A model generated the notes under the pieces. It was not told the origin of the DNA. It made no database searches and saw nothing but the letters and a program-made list of their open reading frames with translations. The position numbers and the translations under genes are program-made. Shown in pieces: positions 25,457 through 34,611 of a stretch of 64,000 nucleotides of DNA. This stretch comes from JBFWUW01 sp050247075 (lineage in GTDB: Bacteria > Planctomycetota > Planctomycetia > Pirellulales > JBFWUW01): assembly GCA_050247075.1 (NCBI GenBank), contig JBFWUW010000007.1, forward strand, positions 68,221 to 132,220. The letters are read 5' to 3'. Positions within the stretch are counted from its first letter, which is position 1; each line of letters begins with the position of its first letter.

Positions 25457-26851
25457 ATCGATCTTGATACCACCATTGCCGCCATTGCCTCTCCGCCAGG
25501 GGGCGCGGCGCGGGGAATTGTCCGCCTGAGCGGGCCGAATGTTATCGCGTGCGTGCAGCAATTATTTGCCGCCACGGATGGCCGCGATTTGGCCGGCATC
25601 CAGCGGCCCACGGCGGTCGCCGGCCAGTTGGCCCTGCCCGGCCTGTTTTCGCCGCTTCCCTGCCGCCTATTGTTGTGGCCCACAGCCAGCAGTTACACCC
25701 GGCAGCCGACGGCCGAACTTCACGCTCCAGGCTCGCCGCCGCTGTTGGCCCACCTGTTGGAATGCCTCTGCTCGGCCGGAGCTGTGTTGGCCCGACCGGG
25801 TGAGTTTACCTTGCGGGCCTTTCTGGCGGGACGGATCGACCTGACCCAGGCCGAGGCCGTGTTAGGGGTCATCGACGCCGATAGCCGCCACGCTCTTGAT
25901 TCCGCCTTACGGCAACTTGCCGGCGGGCTGGGCCAGCCGTTGGCGGCGCTGCGCGAGGAATTGCTCAATCTGCTGGCCGATCTGGAAGCGGGCCTCGATT
26001 TTGTCGATGAAGACCTGGACTTTCTCGACCGCGATCTGCTGGCGGACAGGCTGCATGCGGCGCACGATCATGTGGCTGGCGCGGCCAGGCAACTGGCCGT
26101 CCGCGGTGAAGTTCGCGACGTGGTGAAGGCCGTCTTGACCGGTCCCCCCAATGCCGGCAAGAGCAGCCTGTTCAATGCCTTGGCCGGCGGAGAGCGGGCC
26201 TTGGTTTCGCCCATCGCCGGCACGACCACCGACTACCTGGCCTGCGACCTGAACCTGGACGGCGTGGCCTGCCGCTTGATCGACACCGCGGGCCACGACC
26301 TTCAACCAGTTCACGGCGTGCCGCGACTGGCCCAGCAATTTCGCCAGCAGCAACAGCAACAAGCCGATGTGGCAGTCCTCTGTCAAGAAGCCGGCGGCTC
26401 CACGCCTGGCTGGCCGCTCGATGAATCGTTCTTGAATGAATCCGCCGCCGCGGTTTCGTTGCGGGTTTGGACCAAGTGCGACCAGCCGAACGTGTTGGAA
26501 CCAGACCCTCGCACGGCCGTGGAGCAAAGCCACCCGTTGCCGTTGGCCACCAGCGCCGTGCGGGGCGATGGCCTGGCGGAACTTCGCCAGGCGTTGCGCC
26601 GCGCTTGCCAAGAGGTACAATCGTCGCGAAGCACGGGAGTGGCCGCCACGGCTGCGCGTTGTCACGAAAGTTTGCGGCTGGCGGCCGCCGCGCTATGTCA
26701 AGCAAGCGAACTGGTTGCAACCTCCGCGGGTGACGAACTCATGGCGGCCGAAATACGGCTGGCCCTGGACGAGCTAGGTCACGTCGTGGGGGCAATCTAC
26801 ACGGACGACCTACTGGACCGCATCTTCAGCCGTTTCTGCATCGGAAAGTAA
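25457..26851 (+). CDS. mnmE: tRNA-modification GTPase MnmE (possible ATC start)
   Basis: MnmE installs the wobble-uridine modification with MnmG. N-terminal folate-binding domain: IDLDTTIAAIASPPGGAARG and later ELHAPGSPPLLAHLLE and RPGEFTLRAFLAGRIDLTQA. The GTPase domain includes GPPNAGKSSLFNAL (G1), AGTTTDY (G2), DTAGHD (G3) and TKCDQP (G4). The C-terminus FSRFCIGK is the invariant CxGK. The open frame extends to a TTG at 25373. Near the expected N-terminus there is no ATG, GTG or TTG; an ATC at 25457-25459 has AAGGAAG six bases upstream and fits the family start. I chose it tentatively. The alternative TTG would start only 24 bases from the divergent dcd start. Confidence 0.92.
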   Translation: MDLDTTIAAIASPPGGAARGIVRLSGPNVIACVQQLFAATDGRDLAGIQRPTAVAGQLALPGLFSPLPCRLLLWPTASSYTRQPTAELHAPGSPPLLAHLLECLCSAGAVLARPGEFTLRAFLAGRIDLTQAEAVLGVIDADSRHALDSALRQLAGGLGQPLAALREELLNLLADLEAGLDFVDEDLDFLDRDLLADRLHAAHDHVAGAARQLAVRGEVRDVVKAVLTGPPNAGKSSLFNALAGGERALVSPIAGTTTDYLACDLNLDGVACRLIDTAGHDLQPVHGVPRLAQQFRQQQQQQADVAVLCQEAGGSTPGWPLDESFLNESAAAVSLRVWTKCDQPNVLEPDPRTAVEQSHPLPLATSAVRGDGLAELRQALRRACQEVQSSRSTGVAATAARCHESLRLAAAALCQASELVATSAGDELMAAEIRLALDELGHVVGAIYTDDLLDRIFSRFCIGK

Positions 26852-26888
26852 ACTTACGCACCCAACCACCATTGGCGAATGAACGCTC

Positions 26889-28412
26889 ATGCCTAAACCA
26901 GATGCCATGCCGATGGATGCCTGCCCGTTGACCGCCGCCGAGCAACGACGCAACTTGCTGTTGTTCGGCGCGAATATTGGCTTGATCTATTTGGGTGCGC
27001 CGGTGCTGTACGTGGGGCTGACGCAAGCCGCGCTGCTCCAACATCTGGGCGCATCGAACACCTTCGCGAACTTGCCATCGTCGTTCTATTTTTGGATGAC
27101 GCCGCTGCCAATCTTGGCCGCCTGGTGGTTTCATCGCTCGCGCCAGATCAAACCGGTGATTGCCGGCTGTTTTTTGCTGGCCGCGCTGGGAGGGCTGCTG
27201 GTGGCGGGTACGTTGGTCTTTCCCACGCCCGCTTGGGCGGCGGCGATGTTACGCGGGTTGAACGCCAGGCTGCCGGAACCGCTTCAAGTGCCTATCCACT
27301 GGTCCGCGCCGGTTGTGTTGTTGCACTCGGCGTTGCTGGGGGGCGTCCTAGTGACGGTTTCGGCCTTTCAATGGGTGGTGATCGGCAAGGGGGTGGCCGA
27401 GTCGCGCCGCGGCAAGGTGCTGGCACTGGCTTTTGGCGTGGGGCCGCTGCTGGCGGTGGCCAGCGCCCTGGCGTGCCAACTTATCTTTTCTGGCAGTCTA
27501 GAACTTCCCACGTTGTGGCAGGGGCATCAGCCGTGGCGGATGGAAATTGCGCCGCTGGCGTTTCCCGGCAACTTCGCGGTACTGTTTGCAGCTACCACGC
27601 CCATCCTGGGGCTGGCGGCCCTGCTTTCCATGAAGTTCGTGCTGCCGCCGCCCGACGCGGATGAACAGGCGGCCCGTGAATCGTTCTTCGACGGCGTGTT
27701 GGCTGGATTCGGCGGTTTCTTCAGCAACCGCTTGATCTTGCTGGCTTCGATATGCCTGATCCTGGTCGGCTCGGGCTATTCCATCATCAATAACTTCACG
27801 CTTTCCACCAGCAGCGTCGTGGCGAAGGGAGAAAAGGCCGAGGTCAATGAGGTCAAGGAACCAGAGGAGCCGGCGAACGACGTCAAACCGCCGGCGGACA
27901 AGAAACCGGAGAATGCCACGCAGTATGTGGGCTATCAGCACGCGATTCGGTTTGCCTTCAAAGCGGTGGGGGGGCTGTTGCTGGGCTGGCTGCTTTCGTT
28001 GACCCATCCCAAGGCTGGCATGTTGGTCACGGCCGGGTTTTGTCTGGCGAGCGTGCTATGGGTGCAAGCGGTGGCGGGCCAGTGGATTGCCGGCGTGGCG
28101 GGTAAGTGGTTCTTGTTGAGTTTTGGCCTGATTGGTATCGGCGAGTTGTTTGGAGTCTATTTCCCCAACTATATCTTGAGTTGCTCACCCAAAAGCCAAA
28201 TGCGGCGGAACATGTCATTCACCGGCATGTTGAACATGCCCACGGCATTCGCACCCTTACTGTTCGGCCTGATTGCCGACAGCGTGGCGGCTGCCACCGA
28301 AGATCCAGCCGCGGGTTTCATCGCCAGTTTTTGGGTCGCGGTGACAATTCTGTGCGCCGCACTGGCATTGGTGCTGGTATTGCCAACGCGGCCAGAGCCA
28401 AGCGGGGAATAG
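26889..28412 (+). CDS. MFS-type transporter
   Basis: A 507-residue integral membrane protein with about twelve hydrophobic segments. The first is NLLLFGANIGLIYLGAPVL and the last ALALVLVLP. Between helices six and seven lies a hydrophilic insert of about 45 residues rich in Glu and Lys (GEKAEVNEVKEPEEPANDVK and later PADKKPENA), a common feature of the MFS central loop, though acidic and unusually long here. No sugar-transport or drug-efflux signature is clear enough to name a substrate. The gene follows mnmE by 38 bases and may be cotranscribed with it. Confidence 0.75.
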   Translation: MPKPDAMPMDACPLTAAEQRRNLLLFGANIGLIYLGAPVLYVGLTQAALLQHLGASNTFANLPSSFYFWMTPLPILAAWWFHRSRQIKPVIAGCFLLAALGGLLVAGTLVFPTPAWAAAMLRGLNARLPEPLQVPIHWSAPVVLLHSALLGGVLVTVSAFQWVVIGKGVAESRRGKVLALAFGVGPLLAVASALACQLIFSGSLELPTLWQGHQPWRMEIAPLAFPGNFAVLFAATTPILGLAALLSMKFVLPPPDADEQAARESFFDGVLAGFGGFFSNRLILLASICLILVGSGYSIINNFTLSTSSVVAKGEKAEVNEVKEPEEPANDVKPPADKKPENATQYVGYQHAIRFAFKAVGGLLLGWLLSLTHPKAGMLVTAGFCLASVLWVQAVAGQWIAGVAGKWFLLSFGLIGIGELFGVYFPNYILSCSPKSQMRRNMSFTGMLNMPTAFAPLLFGLIADSVAAATEDPAAGFIASFWVAVTILCAALALVLVLPTRPEPSGE

Positions 28413-28425
28413 CTGGCAGCGTAGC

Positions 28426-28648
28426 CAGTTGCCAGTTATCAGTTGTCAGGGGCAGATCTGCTCTTGTCGTCCCCTTTCTTGCCTGCCGACGGCGATTCCA
28501 ACCCCGATAGCTGGACGCTGGGTCATACCGATAGCTTTCCGCCCAAACCACAACTGACAACTGAAAACTGATAACTGAAGACTGAAAACTCAACCACCAC
28601 CCGCTGCCTGCTGAAAGCTAATAGCTGACAGCTAACAGCTAACAGCTT
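28426..28648. repeat. AACTGA/AGCTAACAGCT-rich intergenic spacer with inverted arms
   Basis: CAGTTGCCAGTTATCAGTTG (from 28426) and CTGACAACTGAAAACTGATA (from 28554) are imperfect inverted arms about 100 bases apart. The right arm runs on as repeated AACTGAaGACTGAAAACT. From 28616 a second pattern follows, AGCTaatAGCTgacAGCTaacAGCT, ending in a TTTTT-C-TTT tract that could serve as a terminator for the MFS gene. Spacers with AACTGA and AACACCGAA units recur at 39136-39200 and 49388-49470. The rest of the gap to 28838 holds no convincing gene. Confidence 0.7.
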
Positions 28649-28838
28649 TTTCTTTGCAATTAGCCGCCATTGCGACAAATCTCGCCTTGTGGCCTGCGTG
28701 GTGTTTCTGTATTTCTACCCGACCTTATCGGCAGGATCGTTTCGGCGGGGGTCCGCACGGGCGGCAGAGACCCGCGACGAACGGCGGCCGAGGGTTACCT
28801 TTCCCACAATTCATGCTTCACTTCGCAGGACCAGCCTG

Positions 28839-31800
28839 ATGGCCGCAGTCCGTCGCCAACTTCGCCGCGCGCTTCCTACCCTGCTGGGGTTGGTTCTCTG
28901 CGCGCTGTGGGGAGATGCGCGCCCCGGCTTAGGCCAGGCGCCGTACGATCCCTCCTCCGGCAACGCCTTTTCCTCCGATGACCTGAGTGGAGGCACGGTC
29001 GCGGGCCAATTTGGCCCAACCGGCTCTGTCGACTACGAGGCCATCCCCCAGAGCGTGCCCGACGAAGGTTCGCGTTACGAACAAATCCCCCCCGGCAACG
29101 ATTTCGGCAACCGTTACGACGCGCCGCCGGCGGGCCCGGACCTGTCGCCGGCCGATGGCGCACCGCCGCCGTATGAGGTCATTCCACCCGGAGCGGAAAG
29201 CTCGCTGCCGGGCGATCCGGGGCGGCCAGGACGGAGCGGGCCTCCGCCCGACGGCACGGCCGATATTCTGGATGTTCGCGTGGTGGGCAATCGGGCCGTA
29301 ACGCCCGAGAAGTTCATGCGGATGATTCGCACGCGGCCGGGTCGGACCTACGAGCGCAAACTGGTGGAAGACGACGTGCTGGCGCTGCTCAAGTCGCGTA
29401 AGTTCGTCAATGTGACCACCTTGTACGAACGGCCCGAGACGGGCGGCATCATCATCATCTTCGAGGTCGTCGAACGGCCCACGATTGAGTACGTGCGGTA
29501 TGTCGGCGCGGTCAAGGTGAAGCCCAAGAAGCTCAAGAAAGAGACGGGCCTGCAAAATGGCGATCCGATGGACCCCAGCGTGGTTAAGGATGGCGCAAGA
29601 AAGATCGAGGAGTACTACCGTAGCAAGGGTTTCAACGATGTTCGCGTGACGATCATCCAGGGGACGCGCTACGACGACCGCGGCGTGGAGTACCTGATCA
29701 ACGAAGGGCAGATGCAGCGGATTCGCTGGGTGAACTTCGTCGGCAACGACATTGCCTCCGAGGCGAGGCTGAAAACGCAAATCAAATCGAAGCCGCCGTT
29801 GTTGTATCTGTTTAAGGGCTTTGTCGACCAAGAGACCTTGGATGCCGACGTGGAGCGGATTCAGGCGTACTACCACGACCTGGGCTTCTTTCGCGTGCGG
29901 ATTGGCCGCGAGATCGCTTTTAATGATGCTGGCACCTGGGCCACGCTGACCTTTGTGATCGACGAAGGCCCGCGGTACGTAGTGCGCAATATTACCTTCA
30001 ATGGCAACAAGCGCTATTCGGAGGATGCCTGGCGGGAAAAGCTCGATCTCAAGCCGGGGCAATACTTTGACCGCGGCTATGCCGTGCAAGACCAGACGCT
30101 CATTCAAGATTACTACGGCGGACGCGGGCATATTTTTGCCAACGTGCTGCCCGACTTGCGGTTCTTGGAGGAACCAGGCCAGTTGGACCTGGTCTATCAG
30201 ATCGAAGAGGGGCCCCGTTACCGCGTCGGCCGCATCGACGTGCGGATTGAAGGCGAGCACCCCCATACGCGCAACAACGTAGCACTTAACCGGCTCGATC
30301 TGCGGCCAGGCGACATCGTCGATACGCGCAAGATTCGCGATGCCGAGCGCCGCTTGAAAGCCACCGGCGTCTTCGCCAATAATCCGCAGCAAGGGCAAGT
30401 TCCCAAAATCGTGCTGATTCCGCCCGAGGAGGGCGACACCCGCACCGCGAAACGGTCGAACCAGAACAACGTCCGCGGACAAAGCCCCGACAACGAACCT
30501 GGCGACCAACTAATCGATGTGGGACTGGACGGCATGCCGTTTGTGCCCGCGGAACAAGCAAAACCGCCAGCACAGCCACCGCAGTCGCCAACCAGCCGGA
30601 CGCCAGGTGTCGTGCGCGGCCAAAGCCCCGACAATGTTGCCGTGCCGAATGGCGTGTATGCATCGCCCGTGCCAGCCGCCGCGCTATCGACGCGCGGCCG
30701 CGCCGGCCGAGCAGCCGATAACACCCGTCAACCGGCGGCCGCACCCGTGCGGCCGGGTGCCGGGCGGGCAATGCCGGCACCCCCTTCTCAGGCCGGGCAA
30801 CCACCGATCATTCGCGGCCAGAATCAATTTGCGCCAGGCAGTGGCGGAGGATTGGCGGAGTTGCCGCCGTCAACGCGGCCGCCCGCCTATCCCGCCACGG
30901 GGCAGCCGGTGGTGAATTCGCCCGCCTATGAGCCGTATGTCGAGACGGTTCCGCCGGGGGGAGCCGTCGCCACGGATGGTCCCGTGGAACCGATCGGCGG
31001 AGGCGTGTTGGAAGATCCAAACGTTGTTGATCCCAATGGTGAAATCTTCGGCGAACCGCCCGACCGCTTTATCGATCCCACGATTGTCGTGACCGAGACG
31101 CAGACAGGCCGCCTGATGTTTGGCGTGGGTGTCAACTCCGACGCTGGCGTGGTGGGAAACATTGTCTTGGACGAGCAGAACTTTGACTGGCGGCGGGTGC
31201 CGACCAGTTGGGAGGATATTCGCAATGCCACGGCTTTCCGCGGGGCGGGCCAGCAGTTCCGCATCGAGGCGGTCCCCGGCACGCAGTTGCAGCGCTACGT
31301 GATCAACTTCCGCGAACCCTACTTGCTCGACACGCCCATCAGCCTGGGCCTGAGCGGATATTTTTACACCCGGTTCTTTAACGAATGGTCGGAGCAACGC
31401 TTGGGGGGCCGCATCAGCCTGGGCTACCAGCTCACTCCCGACTTGTCGGCGACCGTGGCCTTCCGCGGCGAGCAAGTCAAGATATTCAACGCGGCCGGCG
31501 GCGGCGCAGTGCCCGGCACACCGCAGGAAATCGTGGATGCCCAGGGAACCAATGCCCTGTATGGCATCCGCGGGCAGATTGCGCACGACACCCGCGACAG
31601 CGCCTTTCTGCCGACGGAAGGGCATTATGTCGAACTCGGTTACGAGCAGGTATTTGGATCGTTCTTGTTTCCCGTCGGCACCATTGAGGGCCGGCAATAC
31701 TTTTTGATCCATCAACGGCCTGACCGGTCGGGCCGGCATGTGTTGAGCTTTTCGGCCAAGGCCGGTTTCTCCAGCAGCAACACTCCGGTCTACGAAAAGT

Positions 31801-32159
31801 TCTACGCGGGCGGTTTCTCGACCTTGCGCGGTTTCCGCTTCCGCGGAGCTTCGCCGGTGGACCCACTCACGGGCATCGCCGTCGGCGGTAATTTTGAGTT
31901 CATTGGCTCGGTGGAATATATGGTTCCGCTCTCCGCCGACGATGCCTTGCGGGCGGTGGTATTTTGCGACTACGGTACCGTTCAACAGAGCGTGAAGTGG
32001 GATCCGGACAGTTTCCGCGTGGCACCCGGCTTTGGTTTGCGGATTACGGTTCCTGGTATGGGTCCGGCGCCGATTGCGTTGGATCTGGCCTTCCCCGTGG
32101 CCAAGGCCCAAGGGGACAGTGTTCAATACTTCAGCTTCTTCGTCGGCTTGCTACGGTAA
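28839..32159 (+). CDS. bamA: Outer-membrane assembly factor BamA with long proline-rich linker
   Basis: A 1106-residue Omp85-family protein from the ATG at 28839 (AGGA ten bases upstream). A signal peptide spans about 1-33, and a Pro-rich N-terminal stretch follows (to about 140). POTRA domains run from about 140 to 525, beginning DILDVRVVGNRAVTPEKFMR. A low-complexity linker of about 200 residues (about 530-740) carries repeated RGQSPDN/RGQNQ motifs. The C-terminal beta-barrel surface antigen domain starts about 745 with GRLMFGVGVNSDAGVVGNI and ends FSFFVGLLR. The barrel inserts outer-membrane proteins (known). The length is well above the usual 750-800 because of the linker and N-terminal region. 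It is a single transcription unit. Confidence 0.93.
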   Translation: MAAVRRQLRRALPTLLGLVLCALWGDARPGLGQAPYDPSSGNAFSSDDLSGGTVAGQFGPTGSVDYEAIPQSVPDEGSRYEQIPPGNDFGNRYDAPPAGPDLSPADGAPPPYEVIPPGAESSLPGDPGRPGRSGPPPDGTADILDVRVVGNRAVTPEKFMRMIRTRPGRTYERKLVEDDVLALLKSRKFVNVTTLYERPETGGIIIIFEVVERPTIEYVRYVGAVKVKPKKLKKETGLQNGDPMDPSVVKDGARKIEEYYRSKGFNDVRVTIIQGTRYDDRGVEYLINEGQMQRIRWVNFVGNDIASEARLKTQIKSKPPLLYLFKGFVDQETLDADVERIQAYYHDLGFFRVRIGREIAFNDAGTWATLTFVIDEGPRYVVRNITFNGNKRYSEDAWREKLDLKPGQYFDRGYAVQDQTLIQDYYGGRGHIFANVLPDLRFLEEPGQLDLVYQIEEGPRYRVGRIDVRIEGEHPHTRNNVALNRLDLRPGDIVDTRKIRDAERRLKATGVFANNPQQGQVPKIVLIPPEEGDTRTAKRSNQNNVRGQSPDNEPGDQLIDVGLDGMPFVPAEQAKPPAQPPQSPTSRTPGVVRGQSPDNVAVPNGVYASPVPAAALSTRGRAGRAADNTRQPAAAPVRPGAGRAMPAPPSQAGQPPIIRGQNQFAPGSGGGLAELPPSTRPPAYPATGQPVVNSPAYEPYVETVPPGGAVATDGPVEPIGGGVLEDPNVVDPNGEIFGEPPDRFIDPTIVVTETQTGRLMFGVGVNSDAGVVGNIVLDEQNFDWRRVPTSWEDIRNATAFRGAGQQFRIEAVPGTQLQRYVINFREPYLLDTPISLGLSGYFYTRFFNEWSEQRLGGRISLGYQLTPDLSATVAFRGEQVKIFNAAGGGAVPGTPQEIVDAQGTNALYGIRGQIAHDTRDSAFLPTEGHYVELGYEQVFGSFLFPVGTIEGRQYFLIHQRPDRSGRHVLSFSAKAGFSSSNTPVYEKFYAGGFSTLRGFRFRGASPVDPLTGIAVGGNFEFIGSVEYMVPLSADDALRAVVFCDYGTVQQSVKWDPDSFRVAPGFGLRITVPGMGPAPIALDLAFPVAKAQGDSVQYFSFFVGLLR
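30471..30830 (+). repeat. Coding repeats RGQ(S/N)xx in the BamA linker
   Basis: Within bamA, NNVRGQSPDNEPG (30465), GVVRGQSPDNVAV (30606) and IIRGQNQFAPG (30807) recur with spacings of about 140 and 200 bases, in Pro- and Ala-rich sequence. The first two share eighteen near-identical bases at DNA level. They look like an expanded flexible linker between POTRA and barrel. Confidence 0.75.
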
Positions 32160-32351
32160 CGCGGGCAAGGCGGCCGCGGCCAGGAGCATACCCCCCGCGA
32201 TTGCGGATATGTCGCGGAGTATACACACCGCCGACGCTGGAGTGGCTGGCCAATTGCCGCTCGGTCGCATCTTGACGGCCTGGGTTGTTTGCCCGAAACT
32301 GCTGCTATTGTTCTGTCGGCACGGGCTTAACTTTATCGAGGCGTTTTTCGC

Positions 32352-32753
32352 ATGTCGGAACATCACGCGGACCATGAAGAACACGCGGATCATGGCGGCA
32401 ACGGCAAGTATTGGGCGGTTTTCTTGGCGCTGTGCGTTCTGAGTACCGCTTCGTTCTTGACGACCACCAACTGGTGGCAGACGAACATGGGCCGGCATGT
32501 CGGCTGGTCGTTTATGATGGCCGTTTCATGCGGCAAGGCGTTGCTGGTTGTACTGTTCTTCATGCACGTCAAGTACGAGGCGAGTTGGAAGTACGTGCTG
32601 ACGATACCCGCCTCGATCATGGCGATTTTTTTGGGGTTGGCCCTGGTGCCCGATATTGGCCTACGACGCAACCACTACTCGGAAGAGCGGTCATTTTACG
32701 CGGCCCAGCCGCCCGCCGTGGAGGCGGCCCAGGATGGGGACGGCCATCACTGA
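32352..32753 (+). CDS. Cytochrome c oxidase subunit IV-type protein
   Basis: A 133-residue membrane protein with a His-rich N-terminus (MSEHHADHEEHADHGG) and three transmembrane segments (about 22-42, 53-76 and 82-103). The sequence MAVSCGKALLVVLFFMHVKYE matches the caa3-type subunit IV family (known), where the FFMHVKYE segment is conserved. Subunit IV stabilises the oxidase complex in the inner membrane. The ATG at 32352 has no strong ribosome site. The main oxidase subunits I-III are not in the window, but the downstream ABC, Sco and DUF420 genes support the oxidase context. The gap to bamA (192 bases) contains no gene. Confidence 0.85.
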   Translation: MSEHHADHEEHADHGGNGKYWAVFLALCVLSTASFLTTTNWWQTNMGRHVGWSFMMAVSCGKALLVVLFFMHVKYEASWKYVLTIPASIMAIFLGLALVPDIGLRRNHYSEERSFYAAQPPAVEAAQDGDGHH

Positions 32754-32810
32754 CCCTCGCGCGTCGGCTTGGCCTATTTTTCGCCGCGCAATTGAATTGT
32801 CTCATTCTTA

Positions 32811-33770
32811 ATGCCCGCCGCGATTGAAGTCACGGGACTGGTCCACCACTACGGGGATCGGCGTGCGCTGGCTGGGCTTGACCTGCAAGTTGCCACGGGC
32901 GAAATCTTTGGCCTGCTCGGTCCCAATGGCGGCGGCAAGACGACGTTGTTTCGTGTGCTATCGACGCTTATCCCGCCACAAGAAGGAACAGTCCGCATCT
33001 TGGGGTACGATCTGCGGCAACAACCGGCCGAAATCCGCCGGCGGATTGGCGTGGTGTTCCAAGCCCCCAGTCTGGACAAGAAACTGACCGTCCGCGAAAA
33101 CCTGGTTCACCAGGGGCATCTTTACGGAATGGCGGGGACCGCGCTGCGGCGGCGCTGCGACGATATGCTGGCGCAACTACGGTTGGCCGAACGGGCCAGT
33201 GACCGAGTGGAAGCCCTCTCGGGCGGTTTACGCCGCCGCGTGGAACTCGCCAAGGGGATGCTTCATCGTCCGCAATTGCTGCTGTTGGACGAACCGAGCA
33301 CCGGGTTGGACCCCGGCGCGCGAAGCGACCTGTGGGAGTATCTGCGCCAGGTTCGTGCCGACGACGGTGTGACGGTGCTGTTGACGACGCACCTGCTGGA
33401 AGAGGCCGACAAAGCCGACCGGTTGGCAATTTTGGATAGCGGCCAATTGGTGGCCCTTGATACGCCCGACCGCTTGCGGGCCACCGTGGGGGGCGACTCG
33501 ATCACCATCGAAGCCAACCAGCCCGAGGCCTTGGCGGCCGCCATCACCACGCATCTGGGGTTGGAAGCGGTGGTCATCGACGACACGGTACGGCTGCAAC
33601 AAGTAGACGGGCATCGGCAGATTGCCCGGCTGGTCGAGGCCTTGCCGCCGGGGCAGATTCGCTCTATCACGCTAGGCAAGCCGACACTAGAAGATGTGTT
33701 TATCGACCGCACCGGCCACCGTTTTCTGGCGGACAAAGCGGCCGCGCCGCGGGTGGTGCGACATGGCTGA
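32811..33770 (+). CDS. ABC transporter ATP-binding protein
   Basis: A 319-residue cytoplasmic ATPase. Walker A is GPNGGGKTT (near residue 41), the Q-loop lies in GVVFQAPSLDKKL, the signature is LSGGLRRRVELAKG, Walker B is LLLLDEPSTGLD, and the H-loop is LTTHLLEEAD. The extra C-terminal region after about residue 220 (SITIEANQPEALAAAITTHLG, and ending GKPTLEDVFIDRTGHRF) is usual for the DrrA/NosF-like exporters. It pairs with the membrane permease whose gene overlaps its stop codon by eight bases (ATGGCTGA). Because the next genes are sco and DUF420, the transporter may serve oxidase or copper-site assembly, as NosDFY does; this is inference. Confidence 0.92.
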   Translation: MPAAIEVTGLVHHYGDRRALAGLDLQVATGEIFGLLGPNGGGKTTLFRVLSTLIPPQEGTVRILGYDLRQQPAEIRRRIGVVFQAPSLDKKLTVRENLVHQGHLYGMAGTALRRRCDDMLAQLRLAERASDRVEALSGGLRRRVELAKGMLHRPQLLLLDEPSTGLDPGARSDLWEYLRQVRADDGVTVLLTTHLLEEADKADRLAILDSGQLVALDTPDRLRATVGGDSITIEANQPEALAAAITTHLGLEAVVIDDTVRLQQVDGHRQIARLVEALPPGQIRSITLGKPTLEDVFIDRTGHRFLADKAAAPRVVRHG

Positions 33771-34611
33771 CGCGGCCGTGGCATCCTCGGAAGTGGGCGA
33801 AACCGCGGCGGTTCAGCCGCGCCCCTGGCTGGCCGTAGCCACGTTGGCGCAGCGCGAGTGGGTGCGGTTCGTGCGGCAACGCAATCGGGTCTTTAGCGCG
33901 CTGGGGACGCCGTTGCTGTTTTGGATCTTGTTCGGCGCGGGGTTGGGGCCGACATTTCAACTGGCCGGCGGCGTGGCGGGCCAGATGAGCTATCGGGAGT
34001 ATTTCTTCCCCGGAACGGTGGTGCTGATCGTGCTGTTCACGGCGATCTTCACGACGATTTCAGTGATCGAGGATCGCCGCGAGGGCTTCTTGCAATCGGT
34101 GTTGGTCGCGCCGTTGCCGCGGTGGTCGATGGTGCTGGGCAAGCTGCTGGGAGGCTCGGCAATTGCTTTCGCGCAAGGGGGATTGTTCTTGGCGCTCTCG
34201 CCGACGTTGGGACTGTGGTTCTCCGTGGGGACGATTGTGCAATTAGTGGCCTTTGTGTTCTTGGTATCGTTCGCCCTGACCGCGATGGGCTTTATGCTGG
34301 CTTGGCGGATGGACTCCACGCAAGGCTTTCATGCCGTGATGAATCTACTGTTGATGCCGATGTGGCTGCTGTCGGGCGCGTTCTTTCCGGCCGCATCGGG
34401 CTTGATGGGGTGGATCGTCCGGCTCAACCCGCTGACGTATGGGGTCGCCGGGTTGCGTAGAATGATGTATGCCGATTTGCCGGCGGTAGCGGTGCCGGCC
34501 GGGTTGCCCGGCTTGCCGTTGTGTTGGGGTGTGATGCTGGCCTTCGCGGCCGTCTGCTTTGTCGGCTGCTGGCTGGTCTCGGCCAGCCGCACGACCGGAG
34601 ATTTGCAATGA
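33763..34611 (+). CDS. ABC-2 type transporter permease
   Basis: A 282-residue integral membrane protein from the ATG at 33763, overlapping the upstream ATPase gene. After a soluble head of about 30 residues, six hydrophobic segments follow (about 49-68, 86-108, 134-156, 160-185, 195-218 and 245-265), the ABC2_membrane layout. Conserved elements include PLLFWILFGAGLGPTF, MSYREYFFPG and MWLLSGAFFPAASGLMGWIVRLNPLTY, near the final two helices. It works with the ATP-binding protein as an exporter. Its stop overlaps the start of the sco gene (ATGA), showing tight operon structure. Confidence 0.9.
   Translation: MADAAVASSEVGETAAVQPRPWLAVATLAQREWVRFVRQRNRVFSALGTPLLFWILFGAGLGPTFQLAGGVAGQMSYREYFFPGTVVLIVLFTAIFTTISVIEDRREGFLQSVLVAPLPRWSMVLGKLLGGSAIAFAQGGLFLALSPTLGLWFSVGTIVQLVAFVFLVSFALTAMGFMLAWRMDSTQGFHAVMNLLLMPMWLLSGAFFPAASGLMGWIVRLNPLTYGVAGLRRMMYADLPAVAVPAGLPGLPLCWGVMLAFAAVCFVGCWLVSASRTTGDLQ

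Noticed and set aside
28549..28648. Repeat array that might be a CRISPR
   Set aside because: Units are only 6-11 bases with no regular spacers and no cas genes nearby.
28929..30509. 526-codon open frame on the minus strand opposite bamA
   Set aside because: The plus strand encodes the POTRA domains; the minus frame shows no domain and no ribosome site.
30870..32126. 418-codon open frame on the minus strand opposite the BamA barrel
   Set aside because: Same reason; it is a shadow of the barrel-coding strand.
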